This document shows positions 35,033 to 42,744 of a stretch of 64,000 nt of DNA, in pieces. The notes under the pieces were generated by a model. That model did no database searches. It saw only the letters and a program-made list of their open reading frames with translations, and was not told the origin of the DNA. Source of the DNA: Devosia salina (GTDB lineage Bacteria; Pseudomonadota; Alphaproteobacteria; Rhizobiales; Devosiaceae); assembly GCF_019504385.1 (NCBI RefSeq), contig NZ_CP080590.1:2274001-2338000 (forward strand), given 5' to 3'. Position 1 is the first letter of the stretch; every line of letters begins with the position of its first letter. The position numbers and the translations under genes are program-made.

Positions 35033-35716
35033 ATGACCACCGCTCGACCGCTTCGCATTGCGCCCTCGATCCTCTCGGCCGATTTTGCGCGGCTGGGGGA
35101 CGAGGTGAAGGCAATCGTGGATGCGGGTGCCGACTATATCCATGTCGATGTGATGGACGGGCATTTCGTGCCCAATATCTCCTTCGGCGCACCGGTGATG
35201 AAATCGGTGCGCGGCGTGACCGACAAGGTCTTCGACGTGCACCTGATGATCGCGCCGACCGATCCTTATCTCGCCGACTTCGCCAGGGCCGGCGCCGACA
35301 TCATCACCGTTCATGCCGAAGCCGGACCGCATCTGCACCGCTCGCTGCAGGCCGTCCGTGCGCTTGGAAAGAAGGCCGGCGTGGCGCTCAATCCGGCAAC
35401 GCCGGTTTCCGCCATCCAGCACGTGATCGAGGACTGCGATCTGGTGCTGATCATGAGCGTCAATCCCGGCTTTGGCGGCCAGAGCTTCATCCCCGAGAGC
35501 CTCAACAAGATCAGGCAGGCCAGGGCGCTCATCGGCGGGCGGGATATCGATCTCGAGGTCGATGGCGGGGTCACCGCCGACAATGCGCATGCGATCGTTT
35601 CGGCGGGCGCCAATGTGCTGGTGGCCGGATCGGCGGTCTATGGCGGCAATGACCCCAAAACCTATGCCGAACGGATCAAGGCGATCCGCGCGGCGGCGAC
35701 GGGGATGGTGGTTTAG
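35033..35716 (+). CDS. rpe: Ribulose-phosphate 3-epimerase
   Basis: 227-residue TIM-barrel enzyme interconverting ribulose 5-phosphate and xylulose 5-phosphate in the pentose phosphate pathway. Signatures are intact: APSILSADFARLG, DYIHVDVMDGHFVPNISFG, VMSVNPGFGGQSF and EVDGGVTADNA. ATG 35033 lies behind a TGAGG site; a GTG two codons earlier is the alternative. A palindromic repeat separates it from purB. Confidence 0.95.
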   Translation: MTTARPLRIAPSILSADFARLGDEVKAIVDAGADYIHVDVMDGHFVPNISFGAPVMKSVRGVTDKVFDVHLMIAPTDPYLADFARAGADIITVHAEAGPHLHRSLQAVRALGKKAGVALNPATPVSAIQHVIEDCDLVLIMSVNPGFGGQSFIPESLNKIRQARALIGGRDIDLEVDGGVTADNAHAIVSAGANVLVAGSAVYGGNDPKTYAERIKAIRAAATGMVV

Positions 35717-35738
35717 GGCCAAAATTCAGGTGCAAAAG

Positions 35739-35858
35739 CACCCCCACCCGGCCTCCCCCTCAAGAAGGGGGAGGAGTTGGTCCGGTGATGTTCACAGGAC
35801 GAGCGGCAAGCTCGATCCGGTCCCTCCCCCTTCTTCAGGGGAAGGCTAGGTGGGGGTG
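35739..35858. repeat. Rhizobiales-type long inverted intergenic repeat
   Basis: Two imperfect inverted arms of about 35 bases: the left arm at 35739-35773 starts CACCCCCACCCGGCCTCCCC, and the right arm at 35824-35858 ends GGCTAGGTGGGGGTG. About 50 bases lie between them. Such palindromic elements are scattered in Hyphomicrobiales genomes and may act as transcript-end structures between rpe and purB. Confidence 0.8.
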
Positions 35859-35912
35859 AGTGCGGACTGGCGCCGCCCCTGAATCAAACTCTGACGTACC
35901 AAGGCTAAGCCC

Positions 35913-37244
35913 ATGATTCCGCGCTATTCCCGTCCCGAAATGGTTGCCAACTGGTCGGCCGAAAGCCGGTTCGCCATCTGGTTCGAGATCGAGGCGCATG
36001 CCACCTCCAAGCTGGCCGAACTGGGTGTCGTGCCCAGGGAAAGCGCCGACAGGATCTGGGAGGTGATGAACGCCAGGAAGGCCGAGCGCGGCGACTATGG
36101 CTTCGACGTCGCCCGGATCGACGAGATCGAGCGCACCACCAAGCATGACGTCATCGCGTTTCTTACGCACCTGTCCGAGATCGTCGGCCCCGACGCGCGC
36201 TTCGTGCACCAGGGCATGACAAGCTCGGACATTCTCGACACCACCCTTTCGGTGCAATTGAAGAATGCCGCGGACATCCTGCTCACCGATATCGACGCGC
36301 TGCTCGAGGCACTGAAGAAGCGCGCCTATGAGCACAAGAACACCATCACCATCGGGCGCAGCCACGGCATCCATGCCGAGCCGACCACATTCGGCGTCAA
36401 GCTTGCCGAGGCCTATGCCGAGTTCACCCGCAACCGCGCCCGCCTCGTCGCGGCGCGGGATGAGATCGCCACAGCCGCCATTTCCGGCGCCATCGGCACC
36501 TTCGCCAATATCGATCCGTCGGTGGAAGAATATGTGGCCGAAAAGCTCGGGCTCTCCATCGAGCCGGTCTCGACCCAGGTGATCCCGCGCGACCGCCACG
36601 CCATGTTCTTTGCCACGCTTGGCGTCATCGCCTCGTCCATCGAGCGCGTGGCCGTGGAAATCCGCCATTTGCAGCGCACCGAAGTGCTCGAGGCCGAGGA
36701 ATTCTTCTCGCCGGGCCAGAAGGGAAGCTCGGCCATGCCGCACAAGCGCAACCCGGTGCTGACCGAAAACCTCACCGGCCTTGCGCGTCTCGTGCGCGGC
36801 ATGGTGACCCCGGCGCTGGAGAACGTGGCGCTCTGGCATGAGCGCGACATTTCCCATTCCTCGGTCGAACGCATGATCGGGCCGGACGCGACGGTCACGC
36901 TCGACTTCGCCCTGGCGCGGCTGACCGGCGTCATCGACAAGCTGGTGGTCTACCCCGAGAACATGCGCAAGAACCTCGACCTGCTGGGGGGCCTGCACAA
37001 TTCCCAGCGCGTGCTGCTGGCGCTGACCCAGGCCGGCTACTCCAGAGAGGACAGCTACGCGGCCGTGCAGCGCAATGCCATGAAGGTCTGGGAGCACCGC
37101 GGCGATCGCGCCGGCCTGTTTGCCCAGAACCTCAAGGATGACCCGGAAGTGACTCTGAGCGACGAGCAAATCGACGCCATGTTCGATGATGGCTATCATT
37201 TGAAGCATGTCGATACGATCTTTTCGCGGGTGTTCGGCGCATGA
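35913..37244 (+). CDS. purB: Adenylosuccinate lyase
   Basis: 443-residue fumarase-superfamily enzyme that cleaves SAICAR and adenylosuccinate in purine synthesis. The family signature GSSAMPHKRNP near residue 271 contains the mobile catalytic loop; QGMTSSDILDT and GRSHGIHAEPTTFG match active-site regions. Normal length. Its stop overlaps the next gene's start by four bases. The other pur genes follow 2 kb downstream. Confidence 0.96.
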   Translation: MIPRYSRPEMVANWSAESRFAIWFEIEAHATSKLAELGVVPRESADRIWEVMNARKAERGDYGFDVARIDEIERTTKHDVIAFLTHLSEIVGPDARFVHQGMTSSDILDTTLSVQLKNAADILLTDIDALLEALKKRAYEHKNTITIGRSHGIHAEPTTFGVKLAEAYAEFTRNRARLVAARDEIATAAISGAIGTFANIDPSVEEYVAEKLGLSIEPVSTQVIPRDRHAMFFATLGVIASSIERVAVEIRHLQRTEVLEAEEFFSPGQKGSSAMPHKRNPVLTENLTGLARLVRGMVTPALENVALWHERDISHSSVERMIGPDATVTLDFALARLTGVIDKLVVYPENMRKNLDLLGGLHNSQRVLLALTQAGYSREDSYAAVQRNAMKVWEHRGDRAGLFAQNLKDDPEVTLSDEQIDAMFDDGYHLKHVDTIFSRVFGA

Positions 37245-37792
37245 GAATTGCCGACGCTGACATCCTGATCCTGCCGGGACTGGGCAGTTCCGGACCGGGG
37301 CACTGGCAGATGCGCTGGGCCGAGAAGATGTCCACCGCCGCCATTGTCGAGCAGGCCGAATGGGACGATCCCGATCCGGAGGACTGGACCGACACCATCG
37401 TCAAGGCGGTCGAGCTGGCCGAGCGGCCGGTGGTGCTGGTAGCCCATTCGCTGGCCTGCATCGCCCTGGTGCAGGCCGCGCCGCGCTTCCCCGAAGGCAA
37501 GGTCAGGGGCGCGTTCCTGGTGTCCCCGCCCGATATCGAGAGCAACAAGGACGTGCCCGAGGAGGCGCGGGCGTTCGGCATCGTGCCGCGCGATCCCCTG
37601 CCCTTTCCGTCTCTGCTGGTGATCTCGGACAGCGACCCGTTCTGCTCGCTCGAATGCGCGGCCGACTATGCCGGCGCCTGGGGTTCGGATTTCCACCAGG
37701 CCGGCAATGCCGGGCACATCAATGTGCATTCCGGCCACGGACCCTGGCCGGAGGGCCTGCTGATGTTCACGCGACTGATGCAGCGGCTGTGA
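37241..37792 (+). CDS. RBBP9/YdeN-type alpha/beta hydrolase
   Basis: 183-residue serine hydrolase of the RBBP9/YdeN family. LPGLGSSGPGHWQ forms the oxyanion region; the nucleophile is S70 (VAHSLACI), with a probable acid in ISDSDPFC and the catalytic His in NAGHINVHSG. Natural substrates in this family are poorly known. ATGA overlap with purB upstream and TGATG overlap with the GNAT gene downstream indicate co-translation. Confidence 0.9.
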   Translation: MRIADADILILPGLGSSGPGHWQMRWAEKMSTAAIVEQAEWDDPDPEDWTDTIVKAVELAERPVVLVAHSLACIALVQAAPRFPEGKVRGAFLVSPPDIESNKDVPEEARAFGIVPRDPLPFPSLLVISDSDPFCSLECAADYAGAWGSDFHQAGNAGHINVHSGHGPWPEGLLMFTRLMQRL

Positions 37793-38208
37793 TGGACGGT
37801 TACGAGATTGTGCCGGAGGTTCCCGGCATCGAGGATTACCTGCGCCTGCGCGTGGCGTCCGGCCTCAGCCCCAAGACACGGGAGCAGGCCGAAAAGGGCC
37901 TGCCGAACACCTGGTTCGGCGTGTCGGTCCACATGGGCAGCGAAGTGGTCGGCATGGGCCGCATCATCGGCGACGGCGGCACGGCCTTCCTGGTCGTCGA
38001 TATCGCCCTCGAGCCGGCCCACCAGGGCAAGGGCCTGGGCAAGGCGATCATGGCGGCGCTCGTGCAGCGGCTGAAAGCCGAGGCGCCTGAAGGCGCCTAT
38101 GTCAGCCTGATTGCCGATGGCGACGCGAAGCACCTCTATGCCAAATACGGTTTCGAGCCGGTGATGCCGGCGTCCATCGGCATGGCGATGTGGCTGAGGA
38201 GAGCCTAG
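37792..38208 (+). CDS. GNAT family N-acetyltransferase
   Basis: 138 residues from the ATG overlapping the hydrolase stop. Acetyl-CoA binding motif A is IALEPAHQGKGLGKAIM, and the C-terminal AKHLYAKYGFEPV strand-helix is typical. Substrate unknown. Its last bases overlap the convergent toxin gene by four bases. Confidence 0.9.
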   Translation: MDGYEIVPEVPGIEDYLRLRVASGLSPKTREQAEKGLPNTWFGVSVHMGSEVVGMGRIIGDGGTAFLVVDIALEPAHQGKGLGKAIMAALVQRLKAEAPEGAYVSLIADGDAKHLYAKYGFEPVMPASIGMAMWLRRA

Positions 38209-38480
38209 GGATCTGACCGATCCCGGGCTCCATGCAGGACACGCCCTATGAGCACAACGTCATCTTCGACTCGATAGATCACGATATGCGAGCCGTGGAT
38301 GAAGGAGCGACTGTCTGCTTCGAAGGTTCTGCCCAATTCGGGGAAGTCGCCGAGCATTTCGAAAACCGCGCCGAGATCGCGCAGGTAGCGCTGTGCCTGA
38401 CGCGATCCGAAGGTTTCTAGAGTATAGAGAAATATGTCCTTTAGATCGGCTTCCGCAGCGCGCGAAATCTCATGACGCAT
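38205..38480 (-). CDS. RelE/ParE family toxin
   Basis: 91 residues from ATG 38480. ParE/RelE fold features are present: SRAAEADLKDIFLYTLETFG, a central ARG-containing helix (SRQAQRYLRDLG) and C-terminal strands (HIVIYRVEDDVVLIGRVLHG). ParE-like members poison gyrase, RelE-like members cut mRNA; sequence alone does not decide. Its start overlaps the antitoxin stop by 11 bases, the usual antitoxin-first layout. Confidence 0.85.
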   Translation of the reverse strand: MRHEISRAAEADLKDIFLYTLETFGSRQAQRYLRDLGAVFEMLGDFPELGRTFEADSRSFIHGSHIVIYRVEDDVVLIGRVLHGARDRSDP

Positions 38481-38679
38481 GCCGGACGCCCTGTCGGGCT
38501 TCGGCAATGATATCGTCGATCGACTTGCCGGACGGACCGCTATCAAAACCGTCAGCGATGGCCCGTCGGATCATCCCTCGCTTTTCCTCAAGCGGTAGAG
38601 CGTCAAATTGCGCGCGCTGCTCCGGCGTAGGAGCCGCCCAGGGATAGACATCAATGCTGATCGTCTCAGGTTTGGCCAT
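38470..38679 (-). CDS. ParD-like antitoxin
   Basis: 69-residue protein starting MAKPETISIDVYPWAAPTPEQ, probably a ribbon-helix-helix type antitoxin that binds the toxin with its C-terminal helices (KSIDDIIAEARQGVRHA) and represses the pair. The frame is open 12 codons further up, but those would lie across the terminator of the upstream gene. It is coupled to the toxin by an 11-base overlap. Confidence 0.75.
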   Translation of the reverse strand: MAKPETISIDVYPWAAPTPEQRAQFDALPLEEKRGMIRRAIADGFDSGPSGKSIDDIIAEARQGVRHAS

Positions 38680-38714
38680 GAAAAACCCTATAGCACGGGA
38701 CGCCACGACACACA

Positions 38715-38748
38715 AAAAAGCCCCGCCAGTTTCCTGGCGGGGCTTTTT
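38715..38748. terminator. Bidirectional rho-independent terminator
   Basis: Perfect 15-bp stem (AAAAAGCCCCGCCAG / CTGGCGGGGCTTTTT) with a TTTC loop, so A/T runs flank the hairpin on both sides. It ends the DUF1476 transcript and insulates the toxin-antitoxin pair. Confidence 0.92.
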
Positions 38749-38767
38749 CTCAATTCCTGCGGCAAGT

Positions 38768-39091
38768 TCAGCCTTCAGAGGCGATCTGCTCGCTGGCGAC
38801 AGCGATCAGGCTCAGCATCTTTTCCCGAATCACATCGTCGGAGATGGAAATGCCCTTGGCCTTGAGATCACCGGACACCTTGCGGAACACATCCTCGTCG
38901 CCAGCTTCCTCGAAATCGGAAGCGACCACTTCGGCGGCATAGGCCTTGGCGGCGTCGGCTTCCAGGCTCATCAGTTCGGCAGCCCACAGGCCCAGAAGCT
39001 TGTTGCGGCGTGCTTCCGCCCTGAACTTCTTTTCCGCGTCGAAGGCGAACTTGGCTTCCTGGCCCTTCTTGCGTTCGTCGAACCCGCTCAT
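38768..39091 (-). CDS. DUF1476 protein, F1-ATPase inhibitor (zeta) subunit
   Basis: 107-residue all-helical protein of the DUF1476 family. In alphaproteobacteria such as Paracoccus it is the zeta subunit, which blocks ATP hydrolysis by the F1 motor through its N-terminal segment. The expected start MSGFDERKKGQEAKFAFDAE is present, and ATG 39091 is chosen over a longer frame on that basis. A strong terminator follows directly. Divergent from purC. Confidence 0.92.
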   Translation of the reverse strand: MSGFDERKKGQEAKFAFDAEKKFRAEARRNKLLGLWAAELMSLEADAAKAYAAEVVASDFEEAGDEDVFRKVSGDLKAKGISISDDVIREKMLSLIAVASEQIASEG

Positions 39092-39297
39092 GGTCACTCC
39101 CACTTGGCTTTGCTGCCGTCCAATCGGCTTTCGCATGTGGACATAGGCGGTTCGCGCCCGCAAATCAACGGCTCGCACGGGGCTGCGACGGCATGACCCG
39201 CGAGGATCCCCGGGACGAAAGCCCTTGCTTTTTTGTGCCGTTCTGGCGCATGAAGCGCCCAACTTACCCCCTCCCCTTCCAAGGCACCGGATTCGCC

Positions 39298-40062
39298 ATG
39301 AACCGTCGACGCAAAATCTACGAAGGCAAGGCCAAGATCCTGTTCGAGGGTCCCGAGCCCGGCACGCTGGTGCAGTACTTCAAGGACGATGCCACCGCCG
39401 GCAATGGCGCCAAGCATGAAGTGATCGATGGCAAGGGCGTGCTGAACAACCGCATTTCCGAGTTCATCTTCTCCAAGCTCAACGATCTGGGTATCCCGAC
39501 CCACTTCCTGCGCCGCATCAACATGCGCGAGCAGCTGATCAAGGAAGTCGAGATCATCCCGCTCGAAGTGATCGTGCGCAATGTCGCCGCCGGCTCGCTG
39601 GCCAAGCGGCTGGGCCTCGAGCCTGGGACCCGCCTGCCGCGTTCGATCATCGAGTTCTGCTACAAGGACGATGCCCTGGGCGACCCGATGGTTTCCGAAG
39701 AGCATATCACCGCCTTCGGCTGGGCCACCCCGGCCGAACTCGACGACATCATGAGCCTGGCGGTCCGCATCAACGACTTCCTGACGGGCCTGTTCATGGG
39801 TGTCGGCATCCAGCTCATCGATTTCAAGATCGAATGCGGGCGCCTCTATGAGGGTGACCTGATGCGCATCGTGCTGGCCGACGAGATCAGCCCCGACAAT
39901 TGCCGTCTGTGGGACATCAAGACCCGCAACAAGATGGACAAGGACCGCTTCCGCGAGGGCCTTGGCGGTCTGGTCGAAAACTATCGCGAAGTTGCCCAGC
40001 GCCTGGGCATCCTGGTTGAAAACGACAATGCGCTGACCACCGGTCCGCGCCTGGTGCAGTAG
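39298..40062 (+). CDS. purC: SAICAR synthetase
   Basis: 254-residue phosphoribosylaminoimidazole-succinocarboxamide synthase, which condenses CAIR with aspartate. It starts RRKIYEGKAKILFEGP as the family does, with IEVIVRNVAAGSLAKR-type and IVLADEISPDNCRLWD blocks intact. The longer frame adds 35 unlikely residues, so ATG 39298 is used. purS follows after 17 bases. Confidence 0.95.
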   Translation: MNRRRKIYEGKAKILFEGPEPGTLVQYFKDDATAGNGAKHEVIDGKGVLNNRISEFIFSKLNDLGIPTHFLRRINMREQLIKEVEIIPLEVIVRNVAAGSLAKRLGLEPGTRLPRSIIEFCYKDDALGDPMVSEEHITAFGWATPAELDDIMSLAVRINDFLTGLFMGVGIQLIDFKIECGRLYEGDLMRIVLADEISPDNCRLWDIKTRNKMDKDRFREGLGGLVENYREVAQRLGILVENDNALTTGPRLVQ

Positions 40063-40079
40063 GTTTGGGGAAAGCGGCC

Positions 40080-40322
40080 ATGAAAGCGCGCGTCATCGTC
40101 ACGCTCAAGAACGGCGTTCTCGACCCCCAGGGCCAGGCCATCGAGGGCTCGCTCGCCAGCCTCGGCTTTGCTGGTGTCGCCGGCGTCCGGCAGGGCAAGG
40201 TATTCGATCTCGAGATCGAGGGAACCGACGCGGAGGCCGCGCGTTCCCAGATCAATGCGATGTGCGACAAGCTCCTCGCCAACACCGTGATCGAAAACTA
40301 CTCGGTCGAAATCTCAAATTAA
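40080..40322 (+). CDS. purS: FGAM synthase subunit PurS
   Basis: 80-residue small subunit of the three-part formylglycinamidine synthase (PurS-PurQ-PurL), which channels ammonia between PurQ and PurL. KARVIVTLKNGVLDPQGQAI and the C-terminal CDKLLANTVIENYSVEI are diagnostic. It follows purC directly; its partners purQ and purL lie 1.7 kb further on, beyond an acyltransferase gene. Confidence 0.94.
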   Translation: MKARVIVTLKNGVLDPQGQAIEGSLASLGFAGVAGVRQGKVFDLEIEGTDAEAARSQINAMCDKLLANTVIENYSVEISN

Positions 40323-40377
40323 CGCCTCACGGCTATAAACCAATTCGCGCCGCTTTCAGGCGCAGGACCGTACCACT

Positions 40378-40461
40378 ATGCGCAAGACCCTCGCTCTCTC
40401 CGTCATGTTCTTTGCCTCGCTCGGCCTGCTGTTTGCAGCTTACGCCTCCGTGCCGGTCTGA
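40378..40461 (+). CDS. Possible 27-residue hydrophobic peptide
   Basis: ATG 40378 to TGA 40461 encodes a basic start (MRKT) followed by one hydrophobic segment (LALSVMFFASLGLLFAAYA), like a small membrane peptide or a bare signal sequence. AGGA lies about eight to ten bases upstream. Could be chance; no relatives recognised. Confidence 0.3.
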   Translation: MRKTLALSVMFFASLGLLFAAYASVPV

Positions 40462-40581
40462 TTGGCTGTTCAGCCAATCCTTACCCATTAAGCATTTTCC
40501 TTAAGGCTGACCCTATCCTTTGATGGGGTTGGCAAGGACTTGCCCCTATGCTGCACCGCACCAACAGGCGGGAGGCAAGGG

Positions 40582-41655
40582 ATGATGGAAATCGGTACGC
40601 GGCGGCTCGCCTGGGTGGACATGGCCAAAGGCCTGTCCATCTTTCTCGTCGTCATCATGTATTGCGCGGCCAGCGTGGGCGAGGATACCGGGCAGACCGG
40701 GTTCCTGCACTGGACCATCGCGTTCGCCATGCCGTTCCGCATGCCCGAATTCTTCCTGCTGTCGGGGCTGTTCCTCGGCCAGGTGATCGACCGTCCCTGG
40801 AAGGCCTATGCCGACCGGCGCGTCGTTCACTATTTCTATTTCTATGCCCTCTGGGCCATCATCCACATTCTCTTCAAGGAAGCGCTTGTGGGCCGCGATC
40901 CGGGCGGTGCAGGGGCATCGCTGGCCTGGGCCGTGGTCGAGCCCTATGGCGTGCTGTGGTTCATCTACATGCTCGCGCTCTTCGGCCTTGTCAGCAAGAT
41001 CCTGCATGAAGTGACGGCGCCGCATTGGGTCGTGCTGACCGTTGCCGCCATCCTGCAGATGGGCAGCATCCACACTGGCAGCTACCTCGTCGATCAGTTC
41101 GCCGAGTACTTCGTCTATTTCTACGCTGGGTCCGTGTTCGCGCGGCAGCTGTTCCGGCTGGCCGACTGGGCCGCCGATCATGTATTGGCCGCGCTGGGCG
41201 CTCTGACGGTGTGGGCCATTGTCAACGCCATGATGGTGTTCTCGCCCGGGTTCCGGCTTGATCCGGTGCATATCGAAATGGGTTGGGGCGCCCTGCCCGG
41301 CCTGCACCTGATCCTCGCGCTGGCCGGGGCGACGGCCATCTGCGTGACTGCGGCGTTGCTCGCACGCCTGCCAGCCATGGACTGGCTGCGCTGGCTGGGA
41401 TCGAAATCGCTGGTCGTCTATGTGGCCTTCGTGTTGCCCATGGGCATAGCCCGCATCCTGCTGCTGCGGTTGGGGGTCGATGAACCCAATATGCTGAGCC
41501 TTTTGACCATGCTCGTCGCGATCACCGCGCCCTTGGCCCTGTGGTGGATCACCGAGAGGCTGGGCATCGGGAAATTCCTGTTCACCCGTCCGGGCTGGGC
41601 CCACCTGCCCGGCGCGCGGCGGCAGACATCGTCCAAGACGGTGCCCGCCGAATAA
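40582..41655 (+). CDS. Acyltransferase 3 / OpgC-like membrane protein
   Basis: 357 residues from ATG 40582 (GGGAGGCAAGG upstream) with about ten membrane segments. It starts RRLAWVDMAKGLSIFLVVIM with the D-x-x-K-G-x pattern and has MPEFFLLSGLFLG, typical of acyltransferase-3/OpgC/WecH proteins that transfer acyl groups to sugars or glycans at the inner membrane. The acceptor is unknown. It splits purS from purQ, which are normally adjacent, and a terminator follows it. Confidence 0.85.
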   Translation: MMEIGTRRLAWVDMAKGLSIFLVVIMYCAASVGEDTGQTGFLHWTIAFAMPFRMPEFFLLSGLFLGQVIDRPWKAYADRRVVHYFYFYALWAIIHILFKEALVGRDPGGAGASLAWAVVEPYGVLWFIYMLALFGLVSKILHEVTAPHWVVLTVAAILQMGSIHTGSYLVDQFAEYFVYFYAGSVFARQLFRLADWAADHVLAALGALTVWAIVNAMMVFSPGFRLDPVHIEMGWGALPGLHLILALAGATAICVTAALLARLPAMDWLRWLGSKSLVVYVAFVLPMGIARILLLRLGVDEPNMLSLLTMLVAITAPLALWWITERLGIGKFLFTRPGWAHLPGARRQTSSKTVPAE

Positions 41656-41660
41656 GGAAA

Positions 41661-41682
41661 GGGCCGGTCCAGCGACCGGCCC
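41661..41682. terminator. Hairpin terminator between convergent genes
   Basis: Perfect 9-bp stem GGGCCGGTC / GACCGGCCC with loop CAGC, followed by ATTTCA on the plus strand and preceded by AAGGAA (TTCCTT on the minus strand). Serves the acyltransferase and the small convergent gene. Confidence 0.7.
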
Positions 41683-41709
41683 ATTTCACTGATCGCCATG
41701 GTCTGGCGG

Positions 41710-41865
41710 TCAATCCGGGGCGCGAAAGATCGGCGGCACGATGGGCCGCACGCGCGGCAGCGGTGCCGGGCGCGGCTTGCGGTCGAGATCGCTCACCAGG
41801 TGCGGCTTGCCGTCCGCGCCACGCACGGTCATCGGTTTGCCATCGGCTGGGGTCTGGGGTTGCAT
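41710..41865 (-). CDS. Small Pro/Arg-rich protein of unknown function (51 aa)
   Basis: Starts at ATG 41865, six bases after a strong GGGAGGA; an earlier ATG (41871) abuts the ribosome site and is less likely. The sequence is polar then proline-rich (PRPAPLPRVRPIVPPIF) and probably unstructured. The good translation signal and codon-like composition argue for a real gene. No family recognised. Confidence 0.6.
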   Translation of the reverse strand: MQPQTPADGKPMTVRGADGKPHLVSDLDRKPRPAPLPRVRPIVPPIFRAPD

Positions 41866-42040
41866 GGTCATTCCTCCCTGCGGGAACACGGGAGAGCAAC
41901 GTTGGAGCCGTGCGCCGGTTCCCACAATTGCGCCGGATTGGCAGGCAAATTTTGCGGAGCGGCGCGGGAGACCCTTGCCTTTTCGGACAAGACTCACCAC
42001 AAGGGCCACGCGCACCCCTGACAGAGATGAGGATTGACCG

Positions 42041-42709
42041 ATGAAGGCCGCTGTCATCGTGTTTCCAGGCCTTAACCGCGACCGCGACATGATCGCGGCG
42101 CTGACCAAGATCGGGGGCGAAAAGCCGGCCGTCGTCTGGCACCAGGACACGGACATTCCCGAGGCCGACCTGATCGTCATTCCCGGCGGTTTCTCCTATG
42201 GCGACTATCTGCGCTGCGGCGCTATCGCGGCCCGCTCGCCCATCATGGACAAGGTGCGCGAACGCGCCGCCGCGGGCACCAAGGTGCTGGGCGTCTGCAA
42301 TGGCTTTCAGATCCTGATCGAGGCGGGGCTGCTGCCCGGCGCGCTGATGCGCAATACCTCGCTCAAATTCGTCTGCCGCGAGGTCAAGCTCGAGGTGGTC
42401 AATGCCGATACCGACTTCACCCGGGGCTACACCCAGGGCCAGATCATCCGCTGCCCGGTGGCCCATCATGACGGTAATTATTTCGCCGATGCGGAGACGC
42501 TGAAGCGCCTCGAAGGCGATGGCCGCGTCGCCTTCCGCTATGCCGAGGGCACCAACCCCAACGGGTCGATCAACGACATCGCCGGCATTCTCAACGAACA
42601 GAAGAACGTGCTCGGCCTGATGCCGCACCCGGAAAACCTGATCGAAGCCGCCCATGGCGGCGACGATGGACGGGCGCTGTTTGCGTCCGTGCTCAAGCAG
42701 GTCGCCTAG
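42041..42709 (+). CDS. purQ: FGAM synthase glutaminase subunit PurQ
   Basis: 222-residue class I glutamine amidotransferase that supplies ammonia for formylglycinamidine synthesis. The nucleophile is C86 (VLGVCNGFQIL), and the catalytic His-Glu pair lies near LMPHPENLIE. VFPGLNRDRDM and IPGGFSYGDYLRCGA are standard. purL follows after 35 bases. Confidence 0.96.
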   Translation: MKAAVIVFPGLNRDRDMIAALTKIGGEKPAVVWHQDTDIPEADLIVIPGGFSYGDYLRCGAIAARSPIMDKVRERAAAGTKVLGVCNGFQILIEAGLLPGALMRNTSLKFVCREVKLEVVNADTDFTRGYTQGQIIRCPVAHHDGNYFADAETLKRLEGDGRVAFRYAEGTNPNGSINDIAGILNEQKNVLGLMPHPENLIEAAHGGDDGRALFASVLKQVA

Positions 42710-42744
42710 TCGCCCCCACCGACGATCCCGTACCGGACCCATTG

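Noticed and set aside
35835..37208. Long minus-strand open frame (457 codons) opposite purB
   Set aside because: It lies entirely antisense to a clear purB gene, has no family resemblance and shows the Gly/His/Arg/Asp-rich composition typical of shadow frames in GC-rich genes.
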